From assembly GCA_025766275.1 (NCBI GenBank), contig JAFKAC010000019.1, positions 248,001 to 312,000 on the forward strand: a DNA stretch of 64,000 bases. Reading direction: 5' to 3'. The notes beneath the pieces are model-generated. The model did no database searches. It worked only from the letters and a program-made list of their open reading frames with translations, and was not told the DNA's origin. Each line of letters starts with the position of its first letter. The first letter of the stretch is position 1. Made by a program: the position numbers and the translations under genes. This stretch comes from Lactarius indigo. Its lineage: Eukaryota; Basidiomycota; Agaricomycetes; Russulales; Russulaceae. Below, piece by piece: positions 49,786-60,951 of the stretch.

Positions 49786-51251
49786 GAGAAGGTTCCATAC
49801 TAGGTTTTGTTTTTTTACGGTGCAACAGTTTTGACTATCTACCATAGCATTTACAATATGAATACCCAAAAAAATCTATTGGTTTTTTATTTAAAATTGT
49901 CGTGATACATACATCCACCTGAGTTTTAAAGATGAATTTGTTGTGATTGGTTGAGGGCGTTTCCCTATATTCTACGGTGTAATGGGACCAGTCGCTGCGC
50001 TTGGTGGTAAACCATTGAGCCTCGGAGGAGAGATATATGAAGTTATACATGTTTCTTTGTTTGGCATTTAATATCTACTCCGGGCGCCTCATCTGAGATC
50101 GACCGCGCTCCCCTCGTCCCGTCTATTAGGTCACACTACCAGCGAGAACAGACTGCATATATTTACGATGACCCTGATCCGACATTCCCCCGGCATACCT
50201 GTTTAGCGCCAGTCGTATGAGGTGGAATAAAGCCGGGAACGACATCGGTTCAATATTCAATTGGGCGGTGTTTTGGGTTGAGAGCCGCTCGACTCAAGAG
50301 TCGTGATCAAGTGCCAGTGCGTGAGTGTTACCCTGTTAGTTAATGGGCGCACATCAGTTACCCGCACACTGGCACAACTGCGAATCTACGGGCCGCCTTT
50401 CACAAAGTTGGTATCCTGTCCCAAGTCCTGTGGCCTCAGACATAAGACTCATGTACTTAAAGTGGAGAGCTCTGTTCATGTTTCACGGCCACGGGGAAAG
50501 TGCTAAGCAAAACATTTGCTGCCAAATGCGGCGTGAGGACCTGCAAAAGTTGTACGTACTCAAGCTGGTGGGTAGTCTAGTCGAGACTATATTCGACCAT
50601 CTGAGCTAATACTTGGCGGGCGGACTTGTGAGGGAACGATCGGCCGCTCTGTGTCAGGCCCGGGCCGGAAACTCCCGCTGGGTGGGACACATCCGAGTGT
50701 CGTTGCCAGGATGCCAATTGTATGTACGTACTACCCAAAGGTCCAGTATTATCGGCCGATGGTGACTCTTGGAAATGATGCAGGGTCATTGTCTCAGTGC
50801 CAATGTCTTGTGATAGACATGCACCGCAGATTCGACAACCGCAGCTCAGACGGACCAGCTTTCCACGGCATGCTTGTGAATGACGGTGGCGTTGTCGAAC
50901 CAGAGAATAGTGAGACTGAGTGAGACCAAGAATTGGTGGGTACTGGCGCACGAATGTGTCTGTAGGATTGATCATAGGGTTTAGCCGAAGTAAAATGTCC
51001 GAGTGGCCGTCCTGATACACCATAGTCTACATCATACGAACGGACCTAAAATTGTCATACAATGAGAGACGTGAACGTACGGGCGGGAGTGAGGACGTTC
51101 ATAGCATCAAAATGAATGTACGTGAAGAAATTTTCCAGACAGTAAATACAGAGTATAGATGCGCGATGGTGGATCGATGAAAGGATAGAGAGGAGGGCAT
51201 CAATCACTCATGTGCTCATAGGAAGGGAATTGTCGTTCCCAAGGTGCGTGG
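49786..51251. other. Intergenic region between L and M
   Basis: L 3' flank first, then a copy of the K/L spacer (about 50150-50370). From about 50640 comes the 3' flank of the inverted duplication (the 90-aa plus-strand ORF at 50651..50923 belongs to it and is not a gene). Confidence 0.6.
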
Positions 51252-52735
51252 CTACGGGGGGATCGGAAGGCCTGCGGGCGGCGGGGATGGCTCGACGGTG
51301 TCCGGTACTGAAGTAAATCCCAGGGGCTCCTTGAAGGAAGTACTTCGCAGCGCGGGTAGAATTTCTGCCTGCCCTGTGGCATTTGCTAGGGCAAGAGCAA
51401 CTTGCGACCCCAGCGGCTCGGATACATAAAGCGCCTCCACAGCAGTGAATGAGCGAAAAAGGCGATGCCACTCCGCAGGGCCCACGTCATCTTGCGAACC
51501 TAGTTGCTCAGTAGTCGAGTCAATACTGAGTCGTTTGACGCCAGAGAGGAAAGAAAACGACTGAAGACAAATCTGGGCCACGGACGAAACTTGCCAATCG
51601 AGGTCTTTGTATGGAATATTTAATGAAAAGGATCTGACAACCGGAGATCCTGCCGATCGTCCCACCCGCCAAAGCCTGAGTGAGACAGCTATCTCGCTCG
51701 AGATCATTGTTGCCTTGTCGGGTGATCCCAGTCCCTCTGTGCGACAAATAAACTGAGACAGCTGTGGGACATCGAAGATGAGCTGGTGGAAAAATAATAT
51801 GTAGAATTCGTGAAGTGAAGGGGTATCCATTCTGGCTACGAGGTCTTCCAAGTATTCGTTACTCCCCTTGAAAGTGAACTCGGTGAGGGCGGAAATGGTA
51901 GATCGAGTAAGGGGAGGAGGGGGCCTTCTTCCACTACATGAGCGCGGGGAACTAAATCCGATTTCGAGTGTCTTGAGCCGAGACAAGCTTGACAAACTGG
52001 CGACCATCGCTTCCGGGGAAATGTAGCCAGAATTTGGTATCTCCATAAGGTGAAGATTGACGAGGTCCCCGCAAGACAAAAGAAGTTTTGGTAATGCCGG
52101 AAACGAGATGCTGCCTAAGGTGATCTTTTTTAGACGAGTAGATTCACCCAAGAAACCTTGAGGAATGATCGGCACTGTCGCCCCAATGTCGGCTGACCAG
52201 AGCCAGAGGTTTGTCAATGCAGGAAACGATTCCTGCATCACACTTGAAATCTTTTCTAAAAACGAGCTTGTTGCAACAAGCTCGATCGAGCATACGCGCT
52301 CGGGGTTTTCGAGTGCAGCAATGAGGTTATCCTCAGCCCCGGAAGATGGTTGGGAATTCCAGTGGAGTCTGTAGTTTATGGCGATGGAAAGTGTTGATGG
52401 CCAGCAGTCGAGGTACTCCCTCACGGGTACTCCGACTGTACAAAGGAGTTGCAAATCGAGACGGCGTGGCGAGGAAAAGACGATATGTCGCCAACGTCTG
52501 CATACATGAACTAGCGTGTGCCATTTCCAAGGGCGACCCGGGAATTTCTTGAGGCGGTCCCTATAGAAACTGAATATATCCAGGAGGACGTCGTCGGTGA
52601 GTGTTTCAATCGCCCCTGCTCCAGTGAAAAAGGTAAGCGATATTCGAACAATCGGGGTCACAGCTTGGACTCCGAATCGGACATACCTCGGCGACACAAT
52701 TCTTTTCCATATTCCTCTGAGTCGCAACGAGGCAT
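51252..52735 (-). CDS. F-box-like protein, group III (locus M)
   Basis: Two exons on the minus strand, 52687..52735 and 51252..52615, separated by a 71-nt intron (GTATGT..GCAG), give 470 aa. The ATG at 52735 is preferred over a longer unspliced reading because relic F preserves the same splice sites and the phases fit. The leader is only 17 residues (MPRCDSEEYGKELCRR). F-box at about 17-70: IETLTDDVLLDIFSFYRD, WKWHTLVHVCRRWRH and SSPRRLDLQLLCTVG. The body keeps the family layout with its own wording: FLGESTRLKKITLG, FPALPKLLLSCGDLVNLHL and MDTPSLHEFYILFFHQ. It lacks the DLIYL..SSVEKF tail of group I and ends in a Pro-rich stretch. The only intact group III gene here. Confidence 0.86.
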
Positions 52736-53093
52736 GATACGATCGTGACTCCTGGCTTTCAGAGTGTGAGAAAACCCGTCTGTGGTTACGAATGGCGCCA
52801 ACTACTGGATTACAAGGTCGGGCCCAGCAATGAATCACATCGATTAACCTTAACCCCGGCCACGGTGACCCCGCTACTGTAACTCGCTGCTAGCCTCAAG
52901 GCTAGCCCTCCTTACTGGGCACCTTTCGAGTCTATTTCGCGGCAACAACAGATGAGCAGGAAACATCATGTCCTTACGGTATTACTCTTCATTTTTCCAT
53001 TTTAAATCGCATTGTCTCAGCCTCTAAAGCCCGCCCGCTGCGTCAAGCGCTGGGTTATTCTTTCTCCTCTAATCCCCGACCACTTTCACTCTT

Positions 53094-53860
53094 ATGGCAT
53101 CTGAGGACCTCATCGTCCAAGTCGTCCAATCCGCCTGTACCGGCCAGTGCTTGGCGGATCCTTCCCTATTCTAAACACTCCGTGCAGGGCTGCAGTAAGT
53201 TTTGACCTTCGGGACAGTTTCACGAACTCCCGACAGAGAGAAGGGCCTGAAGGAGAAGTACTGGGGCGTGGTGATTGAGAACCCCAAGAACGCCCTTTGT
53301 GAGTTTACAGAGTCCACCTTCGCGCCTACTAGTGATGACAAGGTCGTAGCTTGGCAACCCCGCATGCGCGCGCGTCGCTTTCGCGGCAGATCCATTGAAT
53401 CCGCGGTTCCTCCAGAGGCGCCAATCTCTTGCGGCCACTCCCATACGTGACCTCCGCACGCCGTTGTCTGGGTTCTTACAGCTGCGCGTTGAGGTACCCG
53501 TTACCGAGGTCGACTTTCTACAAACGCACGAGGTCCGCATAGAGGAGATGCACGAAATGACACACAACGCGATGCCGCCACCTTCGGTTGCTTCAGCCGC
53601 AAGGCTTCCTGGGGTCTAGTTTTGGTGTGACGCACGAGGATCCCTCGGTAGCCGTTTGCTCCACTGGATGGAGCTCTGTTGAGGTACGATACGGGAACAT
53701 CACATCTATGTGTAAACTAATCCACTGGAAGTTCCATATGCGCATTGGTATCGAAGGACACGAGAGTTTTAAGGAGGCTGAAGAATTCATGAAGCGAGTG
53801 AGTGAGCCTACCATCGCGCATATAGCTCTCAGGATGTACGGTGCGATGACACAAATTTGT
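53094..53860 (+). pseudogene. Broken copy of the A/B-barrel gene
   Basis: Matches the intact gene at 22813..23609 exon by exon. Exon 1 starts MASEDLIVQVVQSACT but reads TTC TAA after CLADPSLF (stop near 53173), and about six bases are deleted after it. The second exon (AGAGAAGGGCC.., about 53240) and its GTGAGT donor are still visible. The last part lies in shifted frames, with VTHEDPSVAVCSTGWSSVEV near 53630-53690 and a helix ending near 53860. It is divergent from M, exactly as the intact gene is divergent from relic F. Confidence 0.85.
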
Positions 53861-53965
53861 GAATTGAATTCGTTCTTCAGGTCCAATACACGGCCAAGCC
53901 AGCCGCTCACCTGTTCTATTAATTTGTTATCCATCTGCTTTTCCTTACTGTTTATTGGATTTTGA

Positions 53966-55810
53966 GCCTATCTAAATATACCACTAATACAAGCTATTAC
54001 TCTCTTTGAACGTCAGGCGGCGTTTGACAAGGTGACCACTACGAGGCCTAGCAAGGGCGCTGGTTATAGCCTCTCTACGTCGACTCGACTCGAGGTCCTT
54101 TAACAGCTCACCATACCCGGAAGCAAATGAGTCATAGACTATTGGCCAGAGTTGCCAGAGTTGTGCTGGGGAAGGAGCGTGACTTACAGTAGCGTGTGGT
54201 ACCACACACTGTAGACGAAGGTGCAAGCACAAACCACCCCTAGTCATTCTGACATGATACGGAGAGTCGAGCCTGCCATAAAGTTGCTACCCCCCCGGCA
54301 ATGTCCGTAGGCGCTATACTCGGGCTGGACGCGCGCCTTCAAGTTGTCACTGGCACGGTTACCCCCCTCCTTTCCACTATCTTGCGCCAGGGTCATCCGC
54401 CCGAGTCCTGACACCTTTAGTTACAAAAGTAGATGTACGTGAAAAATCTTGCTACTTGACGAGGCCATGTTTTTGCTGTTTATGGAATGGAATTTTTATC
54501 AACTTAGGGGCAAGCCGGGTGTCCATTCTCTCTGGAGCTTTGAGAAACTTCTCTCTCTATTGCCATTGAATTTCCGCGACGAATTCGAGGAAGCTGCTGG
54601 GGAGCGCGTCGGGTCAGGAAGCAGGACCTGACGATGTATTGAAATCGAGTTCCTCTACAATCTTCTGGCAGAATGGTAATAAAAAATGAAGAGAGAAAAA
54701 TCTATTCTGTGGATCAAAACCGATAATGACCACTACGACGGAGACCAGAGGTTTTTGGGAAAAGGGCAGGGCCCATAACCTGTAGAAATTAATTGTAGTA
54801 CAGTCGAACCTCTCATAACCCATACCCACCTTTGGGATTTTGTAACCGGCAAATCATACTCTCTGATCCTCAATAATTTATCCATTTTAAAGTACAGCTC
54901 GGGGCCTATCCTCACGTATTGGTGTGGGTTGTGGAAGCCCAGTGGTTATGAGGTTATATGGCTCTTAATGGGTATGGGTTATGAGAGGTTCGACTGTAGC
55001 GAGATTCTCAGAGGGGCTGTACCAGGTGAGCGCTCTCTAAGAAAGAACACCCCTATCTATAGATTCCATACACGTTTACGCATATTTTACGTTGCTCGTG
55101 GCTCGACCACCCCTCAGTAAATGGAATTCATCAGAAGAACGCACGGCTTGGTATCGCAAGATGCACGGATCCACTTATGCCTTGAGGGTGGGCCGACCAA
55201 ACTAGCGTGAAGGGATCTATTGACTAATCCGCGGTGTGGGTGGAGTCTTTCGCAAGATTCGCAAGATACTATTTCCGCCATATATTCCGCGGTTGGAAGA
55301 GATAAAAAAATCGAGAATTAATGCCCTTGTCGTAGTGGTCACTCCCAGAGCCGCCTCGTCGTCTTGGAATTGGAAGAGGAACGCAGAGGCTTTTATTGGA
55401 AAGAAGCAAGAAAAGGTCGGGCTACGATGCTTGTGACGGACAATTACTGTTTATTGAGGGAGATACCAGTCTCTATCGCGTCGTACTCTTAGCAGTCCAT
55501 TTCCGGTCTACAATCGAGTTGACCGGAAGCCAGGGACAATGAAAGGGGACAGCAAATTCTCTCGGCGTGAATGTAAATGTAAATCAATCTCTGGTACTTC
55601 CACACGACGCCTGGAATTCTGAATCAAAGTTGGCTTAGCCAGATCTATGGAAGGCAATTTGGCCACCATAGAACCCTAAAAAGTGTGGATAGATTAACAA
55701 GCAAACTTGTCAGGGTCCATTTCTCCACCAGGGGCTGGACACTCACAAAGCTGTGCGGTAAACTTGGCCTTATCACCGGGGTCTCCGGGCCGGCACTGAA
55801 AGGCCCACAT
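53966..55810. other. Intergenic region with a MITE
   Basis: No gene supported. It contains the transposon-like element at 54801-54996. ORFs at 54449..54631 and 55685..55951 lack any signature; the latter lies antisense to the end of the DUF3455 gene. Confidence 0.55.
54801..54996. mobile_element. 196-bp MITE with perfect 28-bp terminal inverted repeats and TA target duplication
   Basis: The left end is CAGTCGAACCTCTCATAACC (first 20 of 28 nt). The right end is its exact reverse complement over 28 nt. TA dinucleotides flank both ends (54799-54800 and 54997-54998). The CAGTCGAACC-type terminus plus TA duplication fits the Tc1/mariner superfamily, pogo/Fot1 side, by family knowledge. There is no coding capacity, so it is non-autonomous. 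Perfect repeats suggest recent insertion. Confidence 0.85.
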
Positions 55811-56544
55811 TCAGTTGTGTTCCACCGTCGCAGATCGGGAAGTGCTTACCGAGTCGTTCACAACCCGCTCACCCGATTTTGTGTTTACACGGAAGATTTT
55901 GCTCGCGAATTTTCCAGACACGGCTGTCATCTCCTGCCAGTCGACGTCTAGATGGCCAGTTGGTGCCGCAATATCTCCAGTTGCATCCGCAAAAACGATG
56001 GCGTCCGGGTTGCCTGCGGTCGGCCCGTTATTTCTGAAGTCGAAAACTTGGTGCGTGACTGGCCCTCCATTACCGGGAACCTCAGCAAAGTAGTGTTGGC
56101 CAGAAAGTGGGATCCCATATTTGTCCTGAACTTGCTGGGTAAAAGTGGGGTCAAAGGGGTCGCTGCTCGGGTGGTTATTCCAGTCGGTAAACATATCATT
56201 TTGAATATTCGAAAATTCGGTTCCAGGGAAAATGACAGATATATCGAACACCTGGCCTTCGAGCCCGTCAGACCTACCCGACGTCATTCAGGTTTGTCAG
56301 CGTGAACACACGACAAGGCGACCACGACTCACGTCCAGGTTCCTTTCTCTGAACATGTAAAGTTCTGAAATCCGAAGATTGTCCCGACAAAGGTCGGGTC
56401 ATCTGCCGGTGCAACAAGCTGCTGCTGATTTGGGGGTAGAGTCAGAGCAGATGCGGGGACTTGGCTCCTGCGGGAAGGAATGGCAAAGCTTGGTATAGCC
56501 AGAAGAAGTGGAAGGAGTGACAGAGCGAGCATGACAAGTTGCAC
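55811..56544 (-). CDS. Secreted DUF3455-family protein
   Basis: Two exons on the minus strand, 56333..56544 and 55811..56273, with a 59-nt intron (GTGAGT..GGTAG), give 224 aa. Residues 1-21 are a clear signal peptide (MQLVMLALSLLPLLLAIPSFA). The mature protein shows the DUF3455 pattern: LTLPPNQQQLVAPADDP, FVGTIFGFQNFTCSE, then GQHYF, VFDFRNNG, NPDAIVFA, APTGHLDVDWQEM and KIFRVNTKSGE. DUF3455 proteins are extracellular and common in fungi; their reaction is unknown to me. No transmembrane segment other than the signal is seen. The start fits well and the intron phase (2) is exact. It is not part of the F-box family and stands alone on this strand. Confidence 0.85.
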
Positions 56545-58122
56545 CGACAGTAGAAAGGGGGTGAAGCTGGGTTGATATTGAATGATTTCCCTTCATGTTG
56601 TACGTGGCTTTTATGGCCGATACTCGTAGTGGTAGGCTTCTTGACGTATTGTTGATAGCTCATCTCAGTCCCGATCAGTCCTTAGCTATGGCCCGGGAAA
56701 TGGCTCCGCCGTGGTACTTCGGCCTACTTTTGTGGATGATTGGTCTTCATCCCTGTTATGTGGCCCGGAATATTTACCCTAAATGGGTTTTTTAGTGAGA
56801 TACGCTGTGGGTCGAGCGAGGGTATCAAGTTAGGTATCGGCCGCTGGTTATGGCGGTTACCGGTCACCGGTCACCAACCACCACTTAAGCTCACATTATT
56901 GCAATTTATTACTGTCAGGGGGCTTAGCGATATGCCTTCTCGTTCATTGGTGTGTTCGTGCTGCGACCGGCCTAAGTCTACGGCCTGTTAGCCGGATAAA
57001 GATGGATTTAAAAAGAGACCGCCATTCGATCGCGGTTCCAGTGTGGCTATGATGAGCGGCAGCGATACTCTTGTGCATAAATTGCTTTTTGAATTGCGAA
57101 GAAATATTCTACTTAAGGCGTCGAGGTGGGCCTCTGTAGAGGCTGTGATTTTTGGCAGGGCACTCAGCACATGAGGTATGATTTCATTTAAGCGATCCCT
57201 CAGACACACAGGCAGTTTTCAGTGAGGAGAGATTTGCACGATGAGAAAGACTTGCAAGGTTGGTAATTACAAATAGAGCGATCGTGTGGCGAGACCAATC
57301 TAGACAGGGAAACCATGCCAAAAAATCACCGCGGTCATTCGGAAATGAAGCTGTTGTCTACGCATACGAGGAACTGTGATGCTTGTCGGAATGACATCGC
57401 AAACGTGAAAGTGCTCCGAAAACAGTCCGCAACAAGGATTACAGAGTACCCTATTATATATATGTTTCCCAAGAGGCCTAATGTTAGAACGGAAACGCAA
57501 CGACAAACGGAGAGGGAGTATGCGTTTCAGATTTTCCAAGACCAAACGTCTCATTTACTGGGAAGTCCACGTCCCGGTTCAGTTGAATTTATGTCCCAAT
57601 GCTTTTGCAGTAACTGTCACCTGCCAATGGGTGAGTTGACACTGGCATACGATCTGCACCCACGCATGTTTAACAACAGGCCAACTTGTGGTGATTGAGC
57701 TTGGGCTCACAACCTTGTGCGAGGAGCTTGATTGGCTGTCAAGGAGTGTAAGAATCTCGATATGGTGCACCTTGTATGATAGTGAAAGTGAGAGGAGAGG
57801 GAACTGTCAACTCGTGGACCATGACAAGAGTCCATTGCCATTAGTCACATAGTGTGTGTACCCAGGCCAGTGTTGTGTGCCGGTGGGCCGTGTCTTGGTC
57901 ACAGCGGGGTCGGATCAAGGGCAAAGGAGTACTGTAATAAGTTTTCCGGAAAATAGCCAGTTCTCGGAGACTCCCGTTGACATAATCAGCAAGTATAGTT
58001 TCCAAATATAGGAAGAACGGGACCTTATCACGACGGGTCAAATACAGTACAACACTTTCATTCCGCGTACTACCATAACTCGAAGGGCGATTCCCTCATA
58101 ACATCATCCACAAGGCTCGTCA
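56545..58122. other. Intergenic region between the DUF3455 gene and N
   Basis: No recognisable gene. An open frame at 57315..57698 (127 aa, with CDACRN and CFCSNCHLP cysteine pairs) might be a fragment, but has no known domain. Tandem GGTCACC-like words occur near 56860. The N leader motif lies at the end. Confidence 0.5.
58083..58102 (+). promoter_or_regulatory. Conserved leader motif upstream of N
   Basis: AAGGGCGATTCCCTCATAAC, ending 20 bp before the ATG; a group I leader element. Confidence 0.55.
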
Positions 58123-59932
58123 ATGAGTTCTCACAGGTGTGTGCGGGGTCTTATCTGCCATTTGGACAGATAATTGATTGAGTGCTCGCAGCTACTCTCC
58201 ACTTAGCGATCGTCCAGTATCCCCAAGGGTATCCTCGCCGAGTTTCACCGAACTGGTTCCATCAATCGGTGATCTGAGGTGTGACTTCTCTTGTCTCCAT
58301 TTTTCATATTTTCGGAATAGTTGACTGTATAACCATCACTTCTCTCCAATCAGCTCTGGCCCCCTCCCCTCCCTTCCAAATGAGCTGTCCTCTGGTACCA
58401 CTTTGCATGGCCCTGACGTCCAAAATATTACCCGGATTCAATGGGAAGTACAAGCTCAAGGTGCCTCTCTGAGAACTTGCTTGGCTACCGCGACGGGTAC
58501 TGACTTGTGTCGCACAGGCAAGGGCCACAGACACGTGATCACGATCAACACGCTCCCAGACAATGTCCTGCTGGATATATTTGAATTCTATCAAAAGGTT
58601 CACACTTCGTATGGGTTCACACCTGCACAGAGCTGGCATAAGCTGGTGCATGTTTGCCAAAGATGGCGACAGATCGTATTTGGATCACCATGCCGTCTTG
58701 ACCTCCATGTTGTCTTCACAAATGGGACTCGTGGTGTGAATCTGGATATCTGGCCACCTTTTCCTATCGCCATTCAGTATTCTGATGACAAGATTTTTAC
58801 CCCTCACGATGAAGATATTCTCTTCGCTGCTCTCGAGCACCGTGGTCATATACGCCATCTCGACCTCAGTCTAACGGGCCCGCAGTTAGAAGATGTAGCC
58901 GCGGTGATGCAAGAGCCACTTCCATCACTGACTCATCTTACCCTTCGGTGGCAAGACCAGAGACCGGACGAGCTTCCCAGTGGATTCTTGGGTGGATCTG
59001 CCCCGTCTTTACAGCATATGCACCTGGCAGGCGTTCACGTCCCGGCATTACACTCGTTTCTTTCGTCGACTAGCAACCTTGTTGATCTTCATCTCACTGA
59101 TATTCCTGACAGTGGTTACATTTCGCCGGTGGCAGTGGTTGCGTCTTTGGCCATGTTGCTCAACCTCGAATCCTTTCTCCTTGAATTCCAATCTACCACA
59201 TCCAACGCTGAGCGACTACCCTTAATTCCTCAAAGACGGACTTTACTTCCTTCTCTCACCCACTTTCAATTCAGGGGGGATGACAAGTATCTGGAGAAAC
59301 TCGTTTCCCTGATTGACAGCCCTCAACTCAATCAGATCTACGTCGAGTATTTGGATCAGTTTCTTCACTTTCAGGTTGAGCAATTCTTCAAGTTCATCGA
59401 TCGCTCAGAAGACCCCGCGTTGACCCTAATCAAGCATGCGGACATAATCTTTACACATTTCTGTGTCGCCTTGAAAATGTATTCGAGTCCGGAAGACCGT
59501 CAAGATTGGAGTCGTGTTAGCGCCTCCGTCCATTGTCAAAGAAAGCAAGTTCCGCACATGGCCCAGGTGTTCGGCCAGTCTTTCGCTCTGCCCTCTCGTG
59601 TGGTTCATCTCAAGCTCTTAGGCTGCCCTTATATGATCGACCCAGAACGTCGTCACAACGAATTGCTACTCCTCCTCCACCGGTTCTCCGCTGTACGGAC
59701 CTTGCATATGTGTCGGGTGTTCACAGAGTATATTGCTCTTACACTGGAAGACATCACCGGGGACATGGTTACTAAAGTGTTGCCAGTCCTTGACTTGGTT
59801 TACTTAGATGGCCAACCAGCGTCGTCCATCGAGAGGTTCCTTGCAGCGCGCCAGCTCTCTGATCGGCCTATAACCGTCATCGATACGGAAGCAGAGTTTT
59901 ATGAGAGAGTGAAGTCCTATGTCAGCGGATAA
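58123..59932 (+). CDS. F-box-like protein, group I (locus N)
   Basis: Exons 58123..58136 (14 nt, ATGAGTTCTCACAG), 58207..58278, 58354..58460 and 58518..59932 give 535 aa. F-box at about 73-120: NTLPDNVLLDIFEFYQK, SWHKLVHVCQRWRQ and GSPCRLDLHVVFTNG. The residue before WHKL is S instead of the usual W/E-type, so the F-box is slightly off consensus. Body: FLGGSAPSLQHMHLAG, VPALHSFLSSTSNLVDLHL and IDSPQLNQIYVEYLD. End: VLPVLDLVYLDGQPASSIERF to VKSYVSG. The leader is diverged and shorter in exon 3 (107 nt instead of 128). Intron 3 (57 nt) is stop-free. Confidence 0.86.
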
Positions 59933-60951
59933 GGGTACCAGTTGCGTACTTCATAACCTGGTGTTTGACGATCCAGTAGTTCTAATCATCCTTCATAGAG
60001 CTTACGAGACGACCATTTACATAGACAAAAAAAACATCTATTCGATTTAGATTTAAATTGTCATGATACTTACATCTGCATTTAATAATGGATTGACTGT
60101 CGTGATTGGCCTTGGACTCAGTACCTCGTGCCATCCTTACCATGCTTGTTCAGCGTCCACCGGATAACGCTGGTTAGCGACGGGTGTATCTGACCGAGCA
60201 ACGCTTGACTCGGAAGTTGCAACCAAGCGCAAGAATGCTGTAGAGGCGCTGGGGTGGAACTTTCTGGCTGTCTGGAGCGAAAATGACCGGGGTGTGACGA
60301 TGATTGCTGCAGATGGGTAGCTACTAGTGAGTTATGTGCCTACGTTAGCGTAGCAACCAGTGGACATAATTGAAGCGACGTGATGTCCTCTAGGTGAACG
60401 CCATTGGCTGTAGAACTCAAGAAAAAAAAAAAAGGATTGAAAGTGGACTTAGACGGTGAAAAGGACGAACGTTCCAGCCCCGTTGTGTCCGAGATATCGC
60501 ACCAGCCAGCCCGCTCGTGTGCACCGCGCGATCTGCAGTCAGCCCGCTGAAATGACCAAGAGTGACAGTATGAGGTTGCTAGGGTTGACAGTGTCCACGT
60601 TGACAACCACAGCCCGCTCGCTCGACGGGTTCGGGACGCAGGCGTGAGCCTTGCTCCCGGTCGGCACGTGCGAATTATCGCGGTCCCATGATTGATCGCC
60701 TTTGCAAGTCCCCGACACGCAAGTCGACGCGTCGCCTTTGCCTTGTGCAAAGGTCCCTCTTGCACAATGTAAAAAAATACTATAAAGGTCGCTGTTAAAG
60801 CTGACGGCAAATTTAAGTTTCCTTTCGACTTGTATTAGCAATGGTGGCGTGTGAGTCTCATGTTACGTGGGTACAGTAGCTATGACCCGGATCACAACTT
60901 GTCACATACCATCATAGTTCAACGGCAATCCCTTCAAACCCTCATCCACTA
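59933..60951. other. Intergenic region between N and O
   Basis: Conserved group I 3' flank (to about 60080), then no supported gene; the minus-strand ORFs at 60340-60841 look accidental. An A-run of 12-13 lies near 60421. Confidence 0.55.
60921..60940 (+). promoter_or_regulatory. Conserved leader motif upstream of O
   Basis: AACGGCAATCCCTTCAAACC, ending 11 bp before the ATG; a diverged group I leader element. Confidence 0.4.

Larger units (their letters stand above)
50640..53965 (-). repeat. Inverted segmental duplication, copy 2
   Basis: Reverse-oriented counterpart of 22813-26160: F-box M (-), divergent promoter, A/B-barrel relic (+) and flanks. The duplicated unit is about 3.3 kb. Confidence 0.8.

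Noticed and set aside
51252..52838. Longer unspliced 528-aa version of locus M
   Set aside because: The extra N-terminus runs through a 71-nt GT..AG intron that relic F also preserves. The spliced 470-aa model has a good ATG and matching phase.
57315..57698. 127-aa frame with cysteine pairs
   Set aside because: No known zinc motif spacing, no homologous copy in the window, and flanks full of stops. Kept only as an unexplained stretch.
60340..60841. Overlapping minus-strand frames between N and O
   Set aside because: Two frames overlap in the same DNA, no domain, and no partner upstream of other group I genes.
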